Positions 46,411 through 59,940 of a DNA stretch of 64,000 bases are shown piece by piece. The DNA lies in assembly GCA_020310875.1 (NCBI GenBank), contig CM035435.1:67361997-67425996 (forward strand), in the 5' to 3' direction. The number at the start of each line of letters is the position of its first letter. Position 1 is the first letter of the stretch. The stretch comes from Ceratopteris richardii. Lineage: Eukaryota > Streptophyta > Polypodiopsida > Polypodiales > Pteridaceae. The translations under genes were made by a program, and so were the position numbers. Below the pieces are notes generated by a model. It was not told the origin of the DNA. It was given only the letters and a program-made list of their open reading frames with translations, and searched no databases.

Positions 46411-46440
46411 ATACATGTCTGCACAGTTCTTCAATATCAA

Positions 46441-46442
<2 letters not shown>

Positions 46443-46496
<54 letters not shown>
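46443..46496. repeat. (CT)n microsatellite
   Basis: Pure CT repeat; the same site in copy 4 (about 47886) has only a few units. Confidence 0.97.
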
Positions 46497-46498
<2 letters not shown>

Positions 46499-46974
46499 GA
46501 TCGTCAACGGATTATGCACATTGCAAAGCAGAGGTCGTCAGGGGCAACTAGCTTTGGCTTGTCTCCTTGTATCCTGTCTATGGTGATCTTTAAGATTCCA
46601 ATGAAACGTCGTCTGCTTCGCACCTACAGGCGTCTACCATTAAGCGGCGATCAGCTCGAAAGAGGGCGTAGGTGGCCGTGAGCAGCCAAGGATGACTTGC
46701 CGACCTTATTCTTGGGGAGTTCGGGCTCAGCCAAAAGGCATCAGAGGTCAGTAACCTGCTCAGGTGGAACAGCTGGGCAAGAAATCTTTGGCTACCCATT
46801 TCCACCCACCCCCCCTTTCCAGCTCCCGTCGTCGCGTCCCTGATGAGATAACTGGGCCACCGCCATTAACTCTGCTTTGTCAAAATTGAACACAAGGTAA
46901 TGCAATATCCTATAGCGCTCGTTCTTTTTTCTGATGTTTTTGTGTCTCTGCATGTTTTCGTTGTAGGTGGATAG

Positions 46975-47075
46975 AAAGCTCTCTGCAAGGAAACGCAGTT
47001 AAGCTCTCTGCAAGGAAACATAGTTACGGACTCTGCAAGGAAACATAGTTACGGACTCTGCAAGGAAACATACCT
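46975..47075. repeat. short tandem repeat CTCTGCAAGGAAACATAGTT
   Basis: Four direct units of about 26 bases with minor variation, present in copy 3 only. Confidence 0.9.
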
Positions 47076-47689
47076 TCTCTGATCATTTTCCCGTGATGAA
47101 AAACTTTTCGCTGGGAGAAATTTTGTTTCGTGCTTTACATTTCTGGTATGCGCCTGCTATCTCTTCTATCAGCTGCGCTTACTTTTTCAAATGCAGAGAA
47201 GTATAGATCTTGAGGAGTGTGATTGTGTCACAGAGAGAGAGAGAGAGAGAGAGAGAGATCCTGCTATTCACCTCGCCATGAACGGCAATCTCACGACATT
47301 TGTTTTACCGCCGTATCAAGCCCATCAATTCGCATATTGCGGCTATCGTCCTTGTTTTCGAAGTGATGCAGCAAAATACGATACTTAGAGTTTACAATGT
47401 CTGCCTCGTCAGAAGGACAGGTTTGCACATGGATATATGGTTCTGGTTGCAATTGTGGAAATGGTCATGAGTATGAGAGTCTCGCTGCAGACCTTGCGCA
47501 CTCACCATGGCCACTGTGGTCAAATATTTCAGCGCACTCACCATGGCGACTGTGGTCAAATATTTCATTGTGCTGTTAAGATCGTTTCATTGTTTATAGA
47601 TTTGTGAGCACTTGAATTTCATATTCTTCCATAATGTATGAGGCTACGGCGTCTTTAATTTTTTTCTATGTAGAGCAACTTCGAAACCT

Positions 47690-49000
47690 AAAAAGTAGAA
47701 GGTGGTAAGTGGCGCGCAGAGCCGAAAAACTAAAAGCTCTGTATTGCCTGCATCTGATTGGTTAGCAAAATATGGGTCTACATGGCCTCCCTTTTAGATG
47801 CAGAAGCTGATTGGATGATGCTCTACTTTTTTGATGCAAAAGTTGATTGCATGCATGTCTGCAGAGTTTCTTAATATCCAAAAAGCTCTCTCTCTTCTGT
47901 TAATCTTCTTAAACGGATTATGCACATTGCAAAGCAGAGGTTATTTTGTACTGTTGTGTACTGTTGGAATTAATGACTCATGTCCGCGTAATATGCACTT
48001 ATGAATTATATATATGTATTGATTATTTAATCAATAATAACTTAACGGGTCTCTCTTTAAGCCTCGTCTTCTCCCTCTTCCTGTGTATCTTGGCCTGAAT
48101 CTCAGCAGCACCTTACAATTCAACAGCGTATGCGGCGTTGTCTGAGAGAAGGAAGAGTGAGGAGTGTTCTTTATGGTGATCTTCAAGATTCCAATGAAAC
48201 GTCGTCTGCTTCGCACCTACAGGAATCTACCATTAAGCGGCGATCAGCTCGAAAGAGGGCGCAGGTGGCCGTGAGCAGCCAAGGATGACTTACCCACCTT
48301 ATGTGGGGAGTTCGGGCTCAGCCGAAAGGCATCCGAGGTCAGCAGCTTGCTCAGGTGGAGCAGCTCGGCAAGAAATCTTTTGCTACCCATTTCCACCTAC
48401 CCCCGTTTCCAGCTCCCGTCGTCGCATCCTTGATGTCATAACTAGGCGACCGCCATTTACTCTGCTTTGTCAAAATCGAACACAAGGTAATGCAATATCC
48501 CGTAATGAAAAACTCCTCGCTGGAAGAAATTTTGTTTCGTGCTTTACATTTCTGGAATGCGTCTGCTATCTCTTCTATCAGCGGCGGTTACTTTTTCAAA
48601 CGCAGAGAATTATAGATCTTGAGCAGTGTGAGTGTGTCACAGAGAGAGAGGGCTCCTGCTATGCGGCTCGGTATGAATGGCATTGGCAATCTCACGACAT
48701 TTGTTTTACTGCCGTATCAAGCCCATGAATTCGCACATTGCGGCTATCGTCCTTGTTTTTTAAGTGATGCAGCAAAATACCATACTTTGAGTACAATGTC
48801 TCTCCTCGTCAGATGGACAGGTTTGCAGGTGGAGATATGGTTGTTCTGGTTGCAATTGTGGAAATCGTCATCCGTATGAGAGCCTCGTTGGAGACCTCGC
48901 ACACAAATATTTCATTGTGCTATTACGATCGTTTCATTCTTTATCGATTTGTGAGAACACTTGAATTTGATATTATTCTGCATTGTATGTCGGCATGAAG
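47690..49000 (+). repeat. CCAAT-array dispersed repeat, copy 4
   Basis: Direct tandem relative of copy 3 with the same order: GGCGCGCAGAGC block, ATTGG boxes at 47757 and 47810 (fewer than in copy 3), CGTCGTCTGCTTCGCACC block, the GC-rich block at 48220-48480 and the CCGTATCAAGCCCAT block at 48712. Insertions and deletions of 20-150 bp separate it from copy 3. Confidence 0.78.
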
Positions 49001-49460
49001 AAAAAATATTATAGAGGCTGTCGGCGTTTTCAATTTTCTACGTAGATCAACTTCGAAACTCTCTGTATGTACAGTGTTATTTCTTCTGTGTACATTTTCC
49101 GAAGAACTTTCTATTTAGTATTTTAAACGGTCAGTTAGTTATTGAAGATCTTTTCACGTAATGCTTCTGCCCGTGAAATTGAATTTTTAAGCTTCAAGCT
49201 AAGGTTACCATGAAGGAGATAACTCAGGTTTTCAGTATCCCCTCTTCATATCCAGTAGAATTAAAAGGTGTTCGTCTACATGAATGCACAACATTCTCTC
49301 CAAATATCCTCTTTCTTTTTAATCAAAATAACTTGTGCCATTAACCTTAAAACCCATTCAATGTATACAAGAGTATGTATAATCTTGTGCCTCAAATATC
49401 ATGTAAAGTCTTAATACATAGAACAAGAACTTAGGCTTGCATCATGCACCAACAACTCCC
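49001..49460. other. no gene recognised
   Basis: AT-rich sequence between the CCAAT repeat and the next microsatellite. It ends with a TTGCATCATGCACCAACAACTCCC phrase that faintly resembles a copia 3' LTR junction, but no element follows. Confidence 0.4.
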
Positions 49461-49461
49461 T

Positions 49462-49770
49462 CTATGTATATATGTGTGTATGAATAAGTGTGTGTGTACG
49501 CATACATGTGTGTATGCGTGCATGCATATGTATGTATGTGAGTGTATGTCTCTGTGTATATGTGTATGTGTGTGTATGTATGCATGTGAGTGTATGTGTG
49601 TTAATATATATACATGTGTGTATATGTGTGTGCATGGATATACATGTGTTTGTGTATGTGTGTGTATGCATGTGTATGTATGTGTGTATGTGAGTGTATG
49701 TGCATGTCTATGTATGCATCTTTGTACATTCCTTTGTATATGTTTATGTGTGCATCATCTTACTCTCTAA
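49462..49770. repeat. TGTATG/TGTGTG degenerate microsatellite
   Basis: Same sequence type as 34072-34407. It lies outside the CACTA end at 49911. Confidence 0.93.
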
Positions 49771-49944
49771 ATTTTCTTTTTATATATAGGATGTTGCTTA
49801 TAAGATGTTTTCGCATCGCAAGTAGTTTGCGAGCATTGCTAGTAGTATCGCTACTTCGTGATACTTTTAGTGATGCTCATTACTACTATCACATTAGTGA
49901 TGGTCACCATCACTACAACATATGAGGGGCATACCAACACTGCA

Positions 49945-50190
49945 TATACTGACGGTCACACTCGGCGTCGGTATGGGTGTTGGAAAATGTCACTTAGAGA
50001 TACCGACGGTCAAGTGACTGTCGGTATGACCATTTTAAACGGATCATCAGTGTGGCCCGCAACCGTCCGTATATGCGTCGGTATGAGCATCGGTATATGG
50101 TGTTGGTACATGCGTCGGTATAGGCGTCGGTATAGGCATCGGTATAAGCGTCGGTAATTTACTGGAAGTTACCGATGCCCATATAGACTC
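49945..50190. repeat. CACTA subterminal 12-bp repeats, end B
   Basis: About eight TCGGTATR-cored units, most dense at 50068-50155 with 12-base spacing. Inverted TACCGATGCCCATA follows at 50170. Two inverted/direct pairs (GATACCGACGG/CTGTCGGTATG) lie nearer the TIR. Confidence 0.82.
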
Positions 50191-50583
50191 ATATATCGAG
50201 GGCGAGTTTTAAACATACCGCGAACCCGAGAGCAAAACTTCACATTTTTGCATGTGTTTGAGTACTATTGGTCTTCTCTCAAACTTCCATGCGTGAACCG
50301 AATTGCGACCTGCATTGTATTGTGCACACACACACAGATCTCTCTCTCTACACACACACTCTCTCTCGGCTTAGATCTCACATCTTGGTAAGTGCTACGC
50401 GTACTGTTAGCATTTGTGTTTCTCTATGCTTTAGGTTTTATAATTTCTCTTTTCTTTGATTTTGCAAAAGTTCTTTGGCGTCGATTGTTTGGAATTGGAC
50501 AATAGGCGACATACATTATGCTTTGACGACATTGATCCAAAAGAGGGACATACTTGTAAGTGATTGTTTTATTCTCTATTGAT

Positions 50584-50800
<217 letters not shown>

Positions 50801-50847
50801 GAGATAAAGAATAATGAAAGAAAGGAAGATAGAGATAGATAAATAGA

Positions 50848-51545
50848 GCATACATACACACACACATACACACATACATATACACACATGCATGCTTACA
50901 TACACACACCTATACACACATGCATGCTTACATACACACACATATACACACATGCATGCATACACATACATACAAATTTACACACATGCCTACATACACA
51001 CACATGCATACACACATACATACACACACACATATACACATATGCATACATACACATATGCATACATACACATACACACACATATACACACATACATACA
51101 CACACACACACACATATACACACATATACACACATGCATGCATACATACACACATATACACACATGCATGCATACACACATATACACACATGCATACATA
51201 CACACACACATGCATACACACATACACACACACACACATGCATACACACATACATACACACAAATGCATGCATACATACACACACATACACATACACACA
51301 CATGTACACACATGCATACATACACATACACATGTACACATGCATACATACACACACATATATACACACATGCATACATACACACATATACACACATGCA
51401 TGTATACATACACACACACATGTACACACATGCATACATACACACACACATGTACACATGCATACATACAGACACATATATACACACATGCATACATACA
51501 ACCATATACACACATACACACATATACACATATATACACACATGC
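50848..51545. repeat. CATACACACA/TGCATACA microsatellite block
   Basis: About 700 bases of TACACACATGCATACATACACAC-type units. It sits in the same position relative to end B as the minisatellite in the deletion derivative (41265-42460), so both likely share an origin. Confidence 0.96.
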
Positions 51546-51599
51546 TAGTGTTTTAATTAAATATATATAAATAAATATATAAATTTTTTATTTTGAAGT

Positions 51600-53460
51600 T
51601 TTTTTTACATCAAATATATAAAAATAGGATTAGGGTTTTTAGGCCATTTACACATACATACACATACACATATAATATATACACACATGTATATACACAT
51701 GTATACAAAAATATACATATTTTAGGTCTAGATATTTAAGATTAGGGTTTTAGGGTTTAGGCATACATATAACTCAATTATAATTATATTAAGAAAAAAT
51801 ATAGAGAAAAATAAGAAAAAAATCTGAATATATAAATAAATATATATATAAAATATGATTAGGGTTTTAGGATTAGGGGTTTAGATTTTTATAGTTGTTT
51901 AAGTATTTAGGTTTTAGTATTTCAGATTTAAGTCTAAGTCTTTCTGATTAGGGTTTTAGGGTTTTAATACCTTCATAACATATATACACAAACACACATA
52001 TACATATAATACATACATGCATGTAGATACACATGCATACAAAAATATACATATTTTAGGTTTAAATCTTTAAGATTAGCATTTTAGGGTTTTAACACCT
52101 ACATAACATATATACACACATACATATACACATATAATACATATATACATGTAGATACACATGCATACAAAAATATACATATTTTAGGTCTTGATCTTTA
52201 AGATTAGGGTTTTAGGGTTTAGGCATACATATACCTCAATTATATTTATATTAAGAAAAATATAGAGAAAAATAAGAAAAAAAATCTGAATATATAAATA
52301 AATATATATATAAAATATGATTAGGGTTTTTACATCAAATATATAAAAATAGGATTAGGGTTTTTTGGCTATTTACACATACATACACATACACATATAA
52401 TATATATATATACATGCATGTATATACACATGTATACAGAAATGTACATATTTTAGGTCTAGATATTTAAGATTAGGGTGTTAAGGTTTAGGCATACATA
52501 TAACTCAATTATATTTATATTAAGAAAAAATATAGAGAAAAATAAGAAAAAAAATATGAATATATAACTAAATATATATATAAAATATGATTAGGGTTTT
52601 AAGATTAGGGATTTAGATTTTTATAGGTGTTTAAGTATTTAGGTTTTAGTATCTCATAAGTTTAAGTCTTTCTGATTAGGGTTTTAGGGTTTTAATACCT
52701 TCATAACATATATACACAAACACACATATACATATAATACATACATACATGTAGATACACATGCATAAAAAAATATACATATTTTAGGTTTAAATCTTTA
52801 AGATTAGGGTTTTAGGGTTTTAACACCTACATAACATATATACACACATACACATACACATATAATACATATATACATGTAGATACATATGCATACAAAA
52901 ATATACATATTTTAGGTCTAGATCTTTAAGATTAGGGTTTTAGGGTTTAAGCATACATATAACTCAATTATATTTATATTAAGAGAAAATATAGAGAAAA
53001 ACAAGAAAAAAATTCAGAATATATAAATAAATATATATATAAAATATGATTAGGGTTTTTACATCAAGTATATAAAAATAGGATTAGGGTTTTTTGGCTA
53101 TTTACACATACATACATAAACACATATAATATATATATTATACATGTATATACACATGTATACAGAAATATACATATTTTAGGTCTAGATATTTAAGATT
53201 AGGGTTTTAGGATTTAGGCATACATATAACTCAATTATAGTTATATTAAGAAAAAATATAGAGAAAAATAAGAAAAAAAATCTGAATATCTAAATAAATA
53301 TTTATATAAAATATGATTAGGATTTTAGGATTAGGGGTTTATATTTTTATAGATGTTTAAGTATTTAGGTTTTAGTATATCAGTTTAAGTCTAAGTCTTT
53401 CTGATTAGGGTCTTAGGGTTTTAATACCTACATAACATATATACACAAACAAATAATTTA
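51600..53460. repeat. tandem array with TTAGGG-type motifs, about 728-bp period
   Basis: GATTAGGGTTTTAGGGTTT-type telobox-like blocks alternate with ACATATACAC and TATAAATAAATATATATAT phrases. The landmark ending GGTTTAGGCATACATAT recurs at 51741, 52203, 52472, 52931 and 53198. Spacings are 462, 269, 459 and 267, giving a two-part higher-order unit of about 728 bp repeated about 2.5 times. It is not a telomere: the motifs are degenerate and interspersed. Confidence 0.85.
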
Positions 53461-54060
<600 letters not shown>

Positions 54061-54303
54061 TAAATAAATAAAATATATATGATTAAATATACAAAAAAGA
54101 TTTAATTTTAATCATTTTAAATAGAGTGAATATATATACACATACACATATATTTTAATACATATAGGGTTTTAAAATTAGGGTTTTAAGTTTTTTTAGG
54201 TATTTAAGTATTTAGGTTTAGTATTTCATATTTAAGTCTTTAAGAGTATGAGTTTTAGGTTTAGTAAAAAAACAAATGTTCTAAAATGTCCATATTGTAG
54301 CAG

Positions 54304-56577
54304 ATGGCTTCTTTGGATCCTGAAGAGAGAATGGCATGTCCTTCCACATAGTGCAAGTATCAAATTTATCGGAAACGACGGATTTGTACTGCACATGTTA
54401 GAGAGTATGGATCCTTTGATAGGAGTCGACTGGAAAACCTACGCTATCATTCGCATGGTCCCCCATGTGAGCAGATGGACCCAAACGACATTGCAGTGGT
54501 AACCTCTCGTGGACAAAAGAGAGCAAAAAGGGACTTAGATGTACAAGCAAGTACTAATAATATTACACAGAATGAACATATGGAAGAGATGCTTGAAGCA
54601 TTTTATGACATGGATGAAGATGATGATGGTGGAGAAGGTGTCGAGAGTTTCATGGACACAACAAAAATTCCACGATCAGAAGTCGATGAAGAATATGAAA
54701 ACATGCGAAGACTAGCTCGTTTACCACTTTACAATGGAGCAAAGATATCTGTACTACGTGCATCACTCGCGGTAAGTGGCCAGAGTTTGCTAGTGAGCCT
54801 CGGTCCATACGTGTAGGCCTAGCTATGGATGGAGTGAATCCATTTGGATTACGTAGTTCTTCATGGAGCACATGGCCTGTATGTTTCGTCAATTATAATA
54901 TCCCACCATGGTTGGCCACAAAGAAAGGTCATTTATTATTAGCTGTTATTGTACGAGGTAAGTATAAGAGCTCCTTGGGTGCTTCACAGTATGGAAGAGC
55001 AACAAGTGAAGAAAAAAATTTCAGAGTTTTGAACACCAACTAGATGCATGAGGTGTCTAAAGACTGCTTTCACACAAGATGACGATCTTGTAGGACTCAA
55101 GTCTCATGATTGATACAAGTTTTTACAGTTTGTGCTCCCTGTACCCCTAAAAGATTTTCTTTTAGAGGATGTACGAAGAACCATTTATAAAATTAGTTCG
55201 TTAGTATAGTGGATATCTTCTAAAGAGATAAATAGAGATAGCATAGAGAGTGTGAAACTCAATGCTATCGAGGCTGTTTGTATGGTAGAGAAATACTTTC
55301 CCACAAGTATTCTCACTATTCAACTTCATTTACTAGTTCATGTGGTAGATGAAGTTGCAATAGTAGGAACTGTCCATAGTCGATCGATGTTCTTCTTAGA
55401 GCACTTTATGAAGACATTAAAAGGGTTTGTTTGACAGAGAGCACGTCCAGAGGGTAGCATGGCAGAGGGATGGCTTGTACAAGAATCTCTTGTATTCATA
55501 ACTGAGTTTCTACGTATGTCAGATCCCGAAATGCCTCGCTTATGGAGCGATGATGAAGATGTTCGTCTCGTAGGCGATGAACCACAAGGTAAAGGATTGC
55601 AAAGAAAAATGGATGCATCTTTCAGAGAGAAGGCAATGAAGTTTTGCATAGTTAACTCTGAGCCTATGCAAAAGTGGTAAGAAAGGTATGAGCTTGCCAA
55701 GGAAACTAACGCAAAGAAAAGAGTTCAGTTTTGAAGAAATCGTTCCACTCGATTTTTGCCTCTTCCAGAAAGTCTTCGACCTCTTCCACCTTTTCCAACG
55801 AGCAGATGGCTACATACAGCAGTTTCACAAGCAAAGGCAGCGGATGAAGATATCTCTGAAGAAGAAGAAGAACTCACAAAAGGATGTGATTGGGAGTATA
55901 TTAAATATGGTGCACTATGGTCTTATGGACGACACTTTTGAATCGCACGAATCAATCAAAATAGGTCTACTTTTGATAGTGGAGTGATTATGATTTTTTT
56001 GCAAAAAAGTAGAGCGAGTGCAAGAGATGATAATGCTCTACAAGGCGAGCTAGATTATCATGGTGTGATTCAAGACATCTTGAAACTATCTTTCAGAAAG
56101 TTTGATTACTTTGTTTTTTATGTGAAATGGTTCAAAGTAGTCACCTCTGGAAGAAACGCAACAGTGAGATGGGATAAAAGTGGTTTGCTTCAAGTCGACT
56201 CCACAAGATTATGGACAGATGAAAGGGATACATTTGTACTTCTCGAACACTATGAGCAAGTTGTTTTTATACCAGATTCAAAAGAACCAGAGTGGCTATT
56301 TGTTTTACAAGTCGCTCCACGTAGTAGAAAAAGTTTTGAGAACATAGATGTAGAAGAAAGTCCATCTCTAGTGGACTCAAAGATTCATTCGATAGTCGAG
56401 GAGGAAGACATCATTGTTCGAGAAGAAGAGGTCATTGTTTGAGAAGACGAAGCAATAGATGATATTCGGGAAGAAATCAACATAGCAAGCGATTTAGAAG
56501 CCATCAATATAGAGATAGATATTCTCGGTGCATCGGATCTTCAAGAGGATGCTAGAGTAGAGGACTTTTGAATAAAA
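54304..56577 (+). pseudogene. CACTA transposase (tnp2, DUF4218, DUF4216), degenerate
   Basis: From the ATG at 54304 a Cys/His-containing N-terminus (with an in-frame TAG) leads to an acidic region and LARLPLYNGAKISVLRA. The next frame starts WPEFASEPRSIRVGLAMDGVNPFG and continues SWSTWPVCFVNYNIPPWL, the conserved core of plant tnp2 transposases with its first catalytic Asp. About 130 residues between them, usually with a CPxCG finger, are missing. A second large gap follows near 55050. DUF4218 reads LVGLKSHD, YFPTSILTIQLHLLVHVV and FMKTLKGFV (55080-55500). DUF4216 reads YHGVIQDILKLSFRKF, WDKSGLLQVDSTRLW and LLEHYEQVVFI (56044-56275). An acidic tail follows. At least five stops or shifts. In an active element it would bind ends and cut them. 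Confidence 0.9.
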
Positions 56578-56674
56578 CACTTGTATGTACTAATTTTTGG
56601 TTTTTTTTGTTTATTCTCTATATTACTTTTATTATCGCATGCTAATTATTTGAGTTCTTTTATTACAGAGCACG

Positions 56675-57250
56675 ATGGGAGACAGTCCTCCAGTCACTCC
56701 ACATTCCATGATAGAGGAGCAGTTTTTGGAGTTCATCTCTCAAGTTCCTCCCGCATATATGGCCGCTGCATCACAATATTGGATCGCTCATGGTAGCACT
56801 CCTCGCAGCCTCACTCCTGGCGGCCTTACTCCTACCGGCCTCACTCTTGCTGGCCTCACTCCTGCTAGTGTCACTCCCGCCGGTGTCACTCCTGCCGGTG
56901 TCACTCGTGCGGGTGGTGCTACTCCCGTAGGAGGTATGTCTCCTAGCTTTGTGACTCCACCACGACCATCTTTTCAGCCATCTCCTACTGGGTCTACTAG
57001 TAGACATGTGCGTTCGACACCTCAGCGCGATACAGGTTCTGGCCCGTCTTGTAGATCGAGGTCACGCTCTGGAGTAGGAGGTTCTAGGAGTGGATCTACA
57101 GGTAGGTCTAGAGGCGGAGGAGGTGGCTGTTGTGGAGGCAGTGCGACAGATGTTGTGTCACCCGCTTCTACTCTTAGGACGAGTACCTCAGATGTAGGTA
57201 CACCACACAGTACACCACGTGGAACACCACGTACACCTTGGGGTGCTCAT
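56675..57250 (+). pseudogene. CACTA ORF2 N-terminal part, Ser/Thr/Pro-rich
   Basis: The ATG at 56675 opens 192 codons before the copia insertion. After IEEQFLEFISQVPPAYMAAASQYW come about a dozen pentapeptide repeats of the form TPAGV/TPGGL (about residues 50-90), then Ser/Arg/Gly-rich low-complexity sequence. It follows the transposase by about 100 bases in the same direction, the usual position of the second CACTA gene (TNPA-like or Transposase_24-like). The DNA-binding part would lie past the insertion, so the identity is inferred from context. Confidence 0.6.
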
Positions 57251-58306
57251 TGTTGGGAAAGATGGATGGATCCTCTAGAAGATTAAGTAGGTGCTGCTAA
57301 TCTTGCTTTGCACCAGCCCTCAGTGACTCCAGATATGATTAGTAGACACCGTTAGCTTCCAAATGATACCAAGAAATGCTATATGTACTTTGGAAAAGGT
57401 TTGAGTAATGACTTGATCAAAACAGATGAGTTTGTGAATCACAAAGCTAGAAAACTTTCTATTTTGGTGTTGATACCTGCTCAGTCTTTCATTCAGTATG
57501 ACCAGTACACTTACAATTGGCAAAATTCCTTCTAGAGGTATTCTATTAGCTTAGTAGGCTACCATTTGCAAGTGGAATCATTCAAAATGATAAACTATAC
57601 TAGGAGAAATATCTTTAGCAAATTTATGGACACCCCTGACTTTTTAGGAAGTATGCAGACAAATACCAGTGAGCATTTCGACGGTGATTTCTCGAGATTG
57701 GCTGAACCAAATTGCTTCAAACTTTGTATGCTTGTAGTATGCTTCGAGCTGGATCTCCCAAGCTTTGAATCACTTGATTTGATGAAGTAGGCACTGAGAT
57801 ATGCCTCTTTGAAGTTGACAGACTTGGAGTGGTACACTCAGAGGACACAGAGTTGACAAATATGAATCTATCTATTAATTGACATAATTGTACAATCTCA
57901 TTAGCATGATAACCATAGCTAGATGAGGTAATGAGGTGTGTGCTAAGATGTAGCACTCATACACACCCAGATACAATGATAATTGCCTCGGGAAGTGAGC
58001 TAGAATGAGCCAAAGCTACCCGCGACTTTTGATTTGTATCTTTTATAGAGTTGAGTTGAATTCAAAATTCAAAACTCCTAGAATCTCTCACCTAAAAGGT
58101 AATGAGATATTCTCTCAATCATCCAACAAATTTTTTCACGTCTCTAATCAAGTAGGTGTGTACATAAGAAATGCCAAGTCTTTTAGACTTTTACAAGGAG
58201 TAAAATAGTAAGAACTTATAAGCATAAGTTCCTATGTTCCTTCCTTCAAGTGGTGTCTTCATGAAGTAATCCAAGCCAAATTGTGAAGGCTTGAATTGCA
58301 CCAACA
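57251..58306 (-). repeat. 3' LTR of copia C
   Basis: TG...CA-bounded: + strand start TGTTGGGAAAGATGG at 57251 and end CCAACA at 58306. It is 1056 bp, and the ends align with those of the copia D LTR. It interrupts CACTA ORF2 after CTCAT (57246-57250). Confidence 0.88.
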
Positions 58307-58319
58307 GCTCCCCCTCAAG
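58307..58319 (-). promoter_or_regulatory. polypurine tract of copia C
   Basis: Minus-strand CTTGAGGGGGAGC directly before the LTR start TGTTGG. Confidence 0.85.
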
Positions 58320-58347
58320 CCAAACACTTTGGCTTAAGTCTTCATCT

Positions 58348-59940
58348 TCATTCTTCAATCACATCCTGCAATCCAATCATGAATTTGAATCTGCATAATT
58401 TGTTTCCATCCAAAGCTTTAGTGAGTAAATCTGCACATTGCATATTAGTAGACACCGCTTCAGTGGATGACAATGCCACTGTTGGTTGTTTCTTGGCTGA
58501 CCAAGAAATAGGTTTATCACCTGCAAAAGATAAGTATCCTGATGTGCTCCTCCTATCATCCTTGCATCCTGCCCAATCTGCATCTGAATACAATTTAATG
58601 TCAATATCTGATGTATAAGGAAAGTACAAACCATGGTTCTGAGTTCCCTTTAGATACTTCAAGATCTTCTTTGCAGCCTCAAGGTGAGGTACCCTTGGTT
58701 TGTGCATGAATTGACTTAGCACACTAACTCCATATGCTATGTCAATTCTGGTCAAGGTAGCATAATTCAAACTACCTACCATACTTTGATATCCTGTAAT
58801 GTCTTGGACTTCATCCCCTTCATGGGCACTTAGCTTTAGGTTGACTTCCATTGGAGTACTTGAAACTTTAGCATCCTGCAAGTTAAACTTCTTCAACATG
58901 TCTTGTACATACTTTTTCTGAGTGATATATATACCTGAATTAGTATAAACCAATTCAAGTCCTAGAAAATATTTCAATAATCCAAGATCATTGATCTTGA
59001 ACTCCTTCATCATCTGGTTTTTTATGCTTCTGATTCCTTGGATATCATTACCTGTAATGATGATGTCATCAACATAAACACAGAGATAGATTACCTCTGA
59101 AGTGCTCCTTATGATAAACAATGAAGTGTCTGCCTTGCTCATAGTAAACCCTTGGTCTTGGAGGTATGTTGTCAGCCTGTAGTTCCATGCCCTAGGTGCC
59201 TGCTTCAATCCATATAGAGCCTTCTTCAATTTACAAACATAATTTACCTTCTTGGGATCTTCATAGCCAGGTGGTTGTGACATATAGACTTCTTCAGATA
59301 TCCATCCATTCAAGAAAGCATTCTTGACATCTAATTGGTACATGTTCCAATTTTTGGATGCAGCTACACTCATCTATACTCTGATTGTTGGCATCTTAGC
59401 CACAGGAGAAAATGTCTCCTCATAATCAATGCCTTGGGTTTGTGCAAAACCCTTGGCTACCAACCTAGCTTTGTACCTGTTGATTGTACCATCAAAGTTC
59501 CTCTTTAGTTTGTAGATCCATCTGGATCCTATCACCTTCATAGAGTCCTTCTTGGGTACTAAGTCCCATGTGTCACTCTCTTTGAGAGCTTCTATTTGTT
59601 CATCCATAGCTCCTTTCCATTCTGATTTGGTGATTGCCTCTTCATATGAACCTCGTTCTTCACTTAACAAGTCTTTTGCAAGATAAATTGAATGCTTAGT
59701 TACAAGAGATGTATCATACCCATATCTGATAGGCTTCTTACTTTCTCTCTGAGATCTCCTTATTGCTTGAGTTGAAGATTCTGGTATATCCTCAAGCTTC
59801 TTCATCTTCATCTTGCCTCTGGACTTCCATGCCTTGAATTCTTCAAGATTGATTGTGTCATCATCTTCTAAACTTGAGTCTTCCTTCTGGATTGGTTCTT
59901 CCCTTGAGAGTTTTGGAAACTCCTTGTTGCTCATAAACAA
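58348..59940 (-). pseudogene. copia C RT and RNase H
   Basis: Minus strand. 59940 starts within the pre-RT linker ([20 protein letters not shown]). RT follows: [46 protein letters not shown]. One TAG at 59373 comes next, then [24 protein letters not shown], an intact YVDDIIITG at about 59065 and [19 protein letters not shown]. RNase [23 protein letters not shown] and ALSSTEA, then an abrupt jump to [17 protein letters not shown]. About 80 residues of RNase H (the GDN segment) are deleted. Apart from that deletion and one stop it is the best preserved RT in the window. Confidence 0.93.

Larger units (their letters stand above)
46190..47640 (+). repeat. CCAAT-array dispersed repeat, copy 3
   Basis: Five CCAAT/ATTGG pentamers (46187-46410), a CT tract (46443-46496), then GC-rich sequence at 46590-46860 that is the reverse complement of the 22520-22770 block. 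A later segment (47205-47390) carries a GA tract and a block with CCGTATCAAGCCCAT. Copy 4 repeats all of it about 1.40-1.45 kb downstream. Four near-identical 20-bp units starting CTCTGCAAGGAAAC occur at 46980-47070. No clear protein is encoded. Confidence 0.78.
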
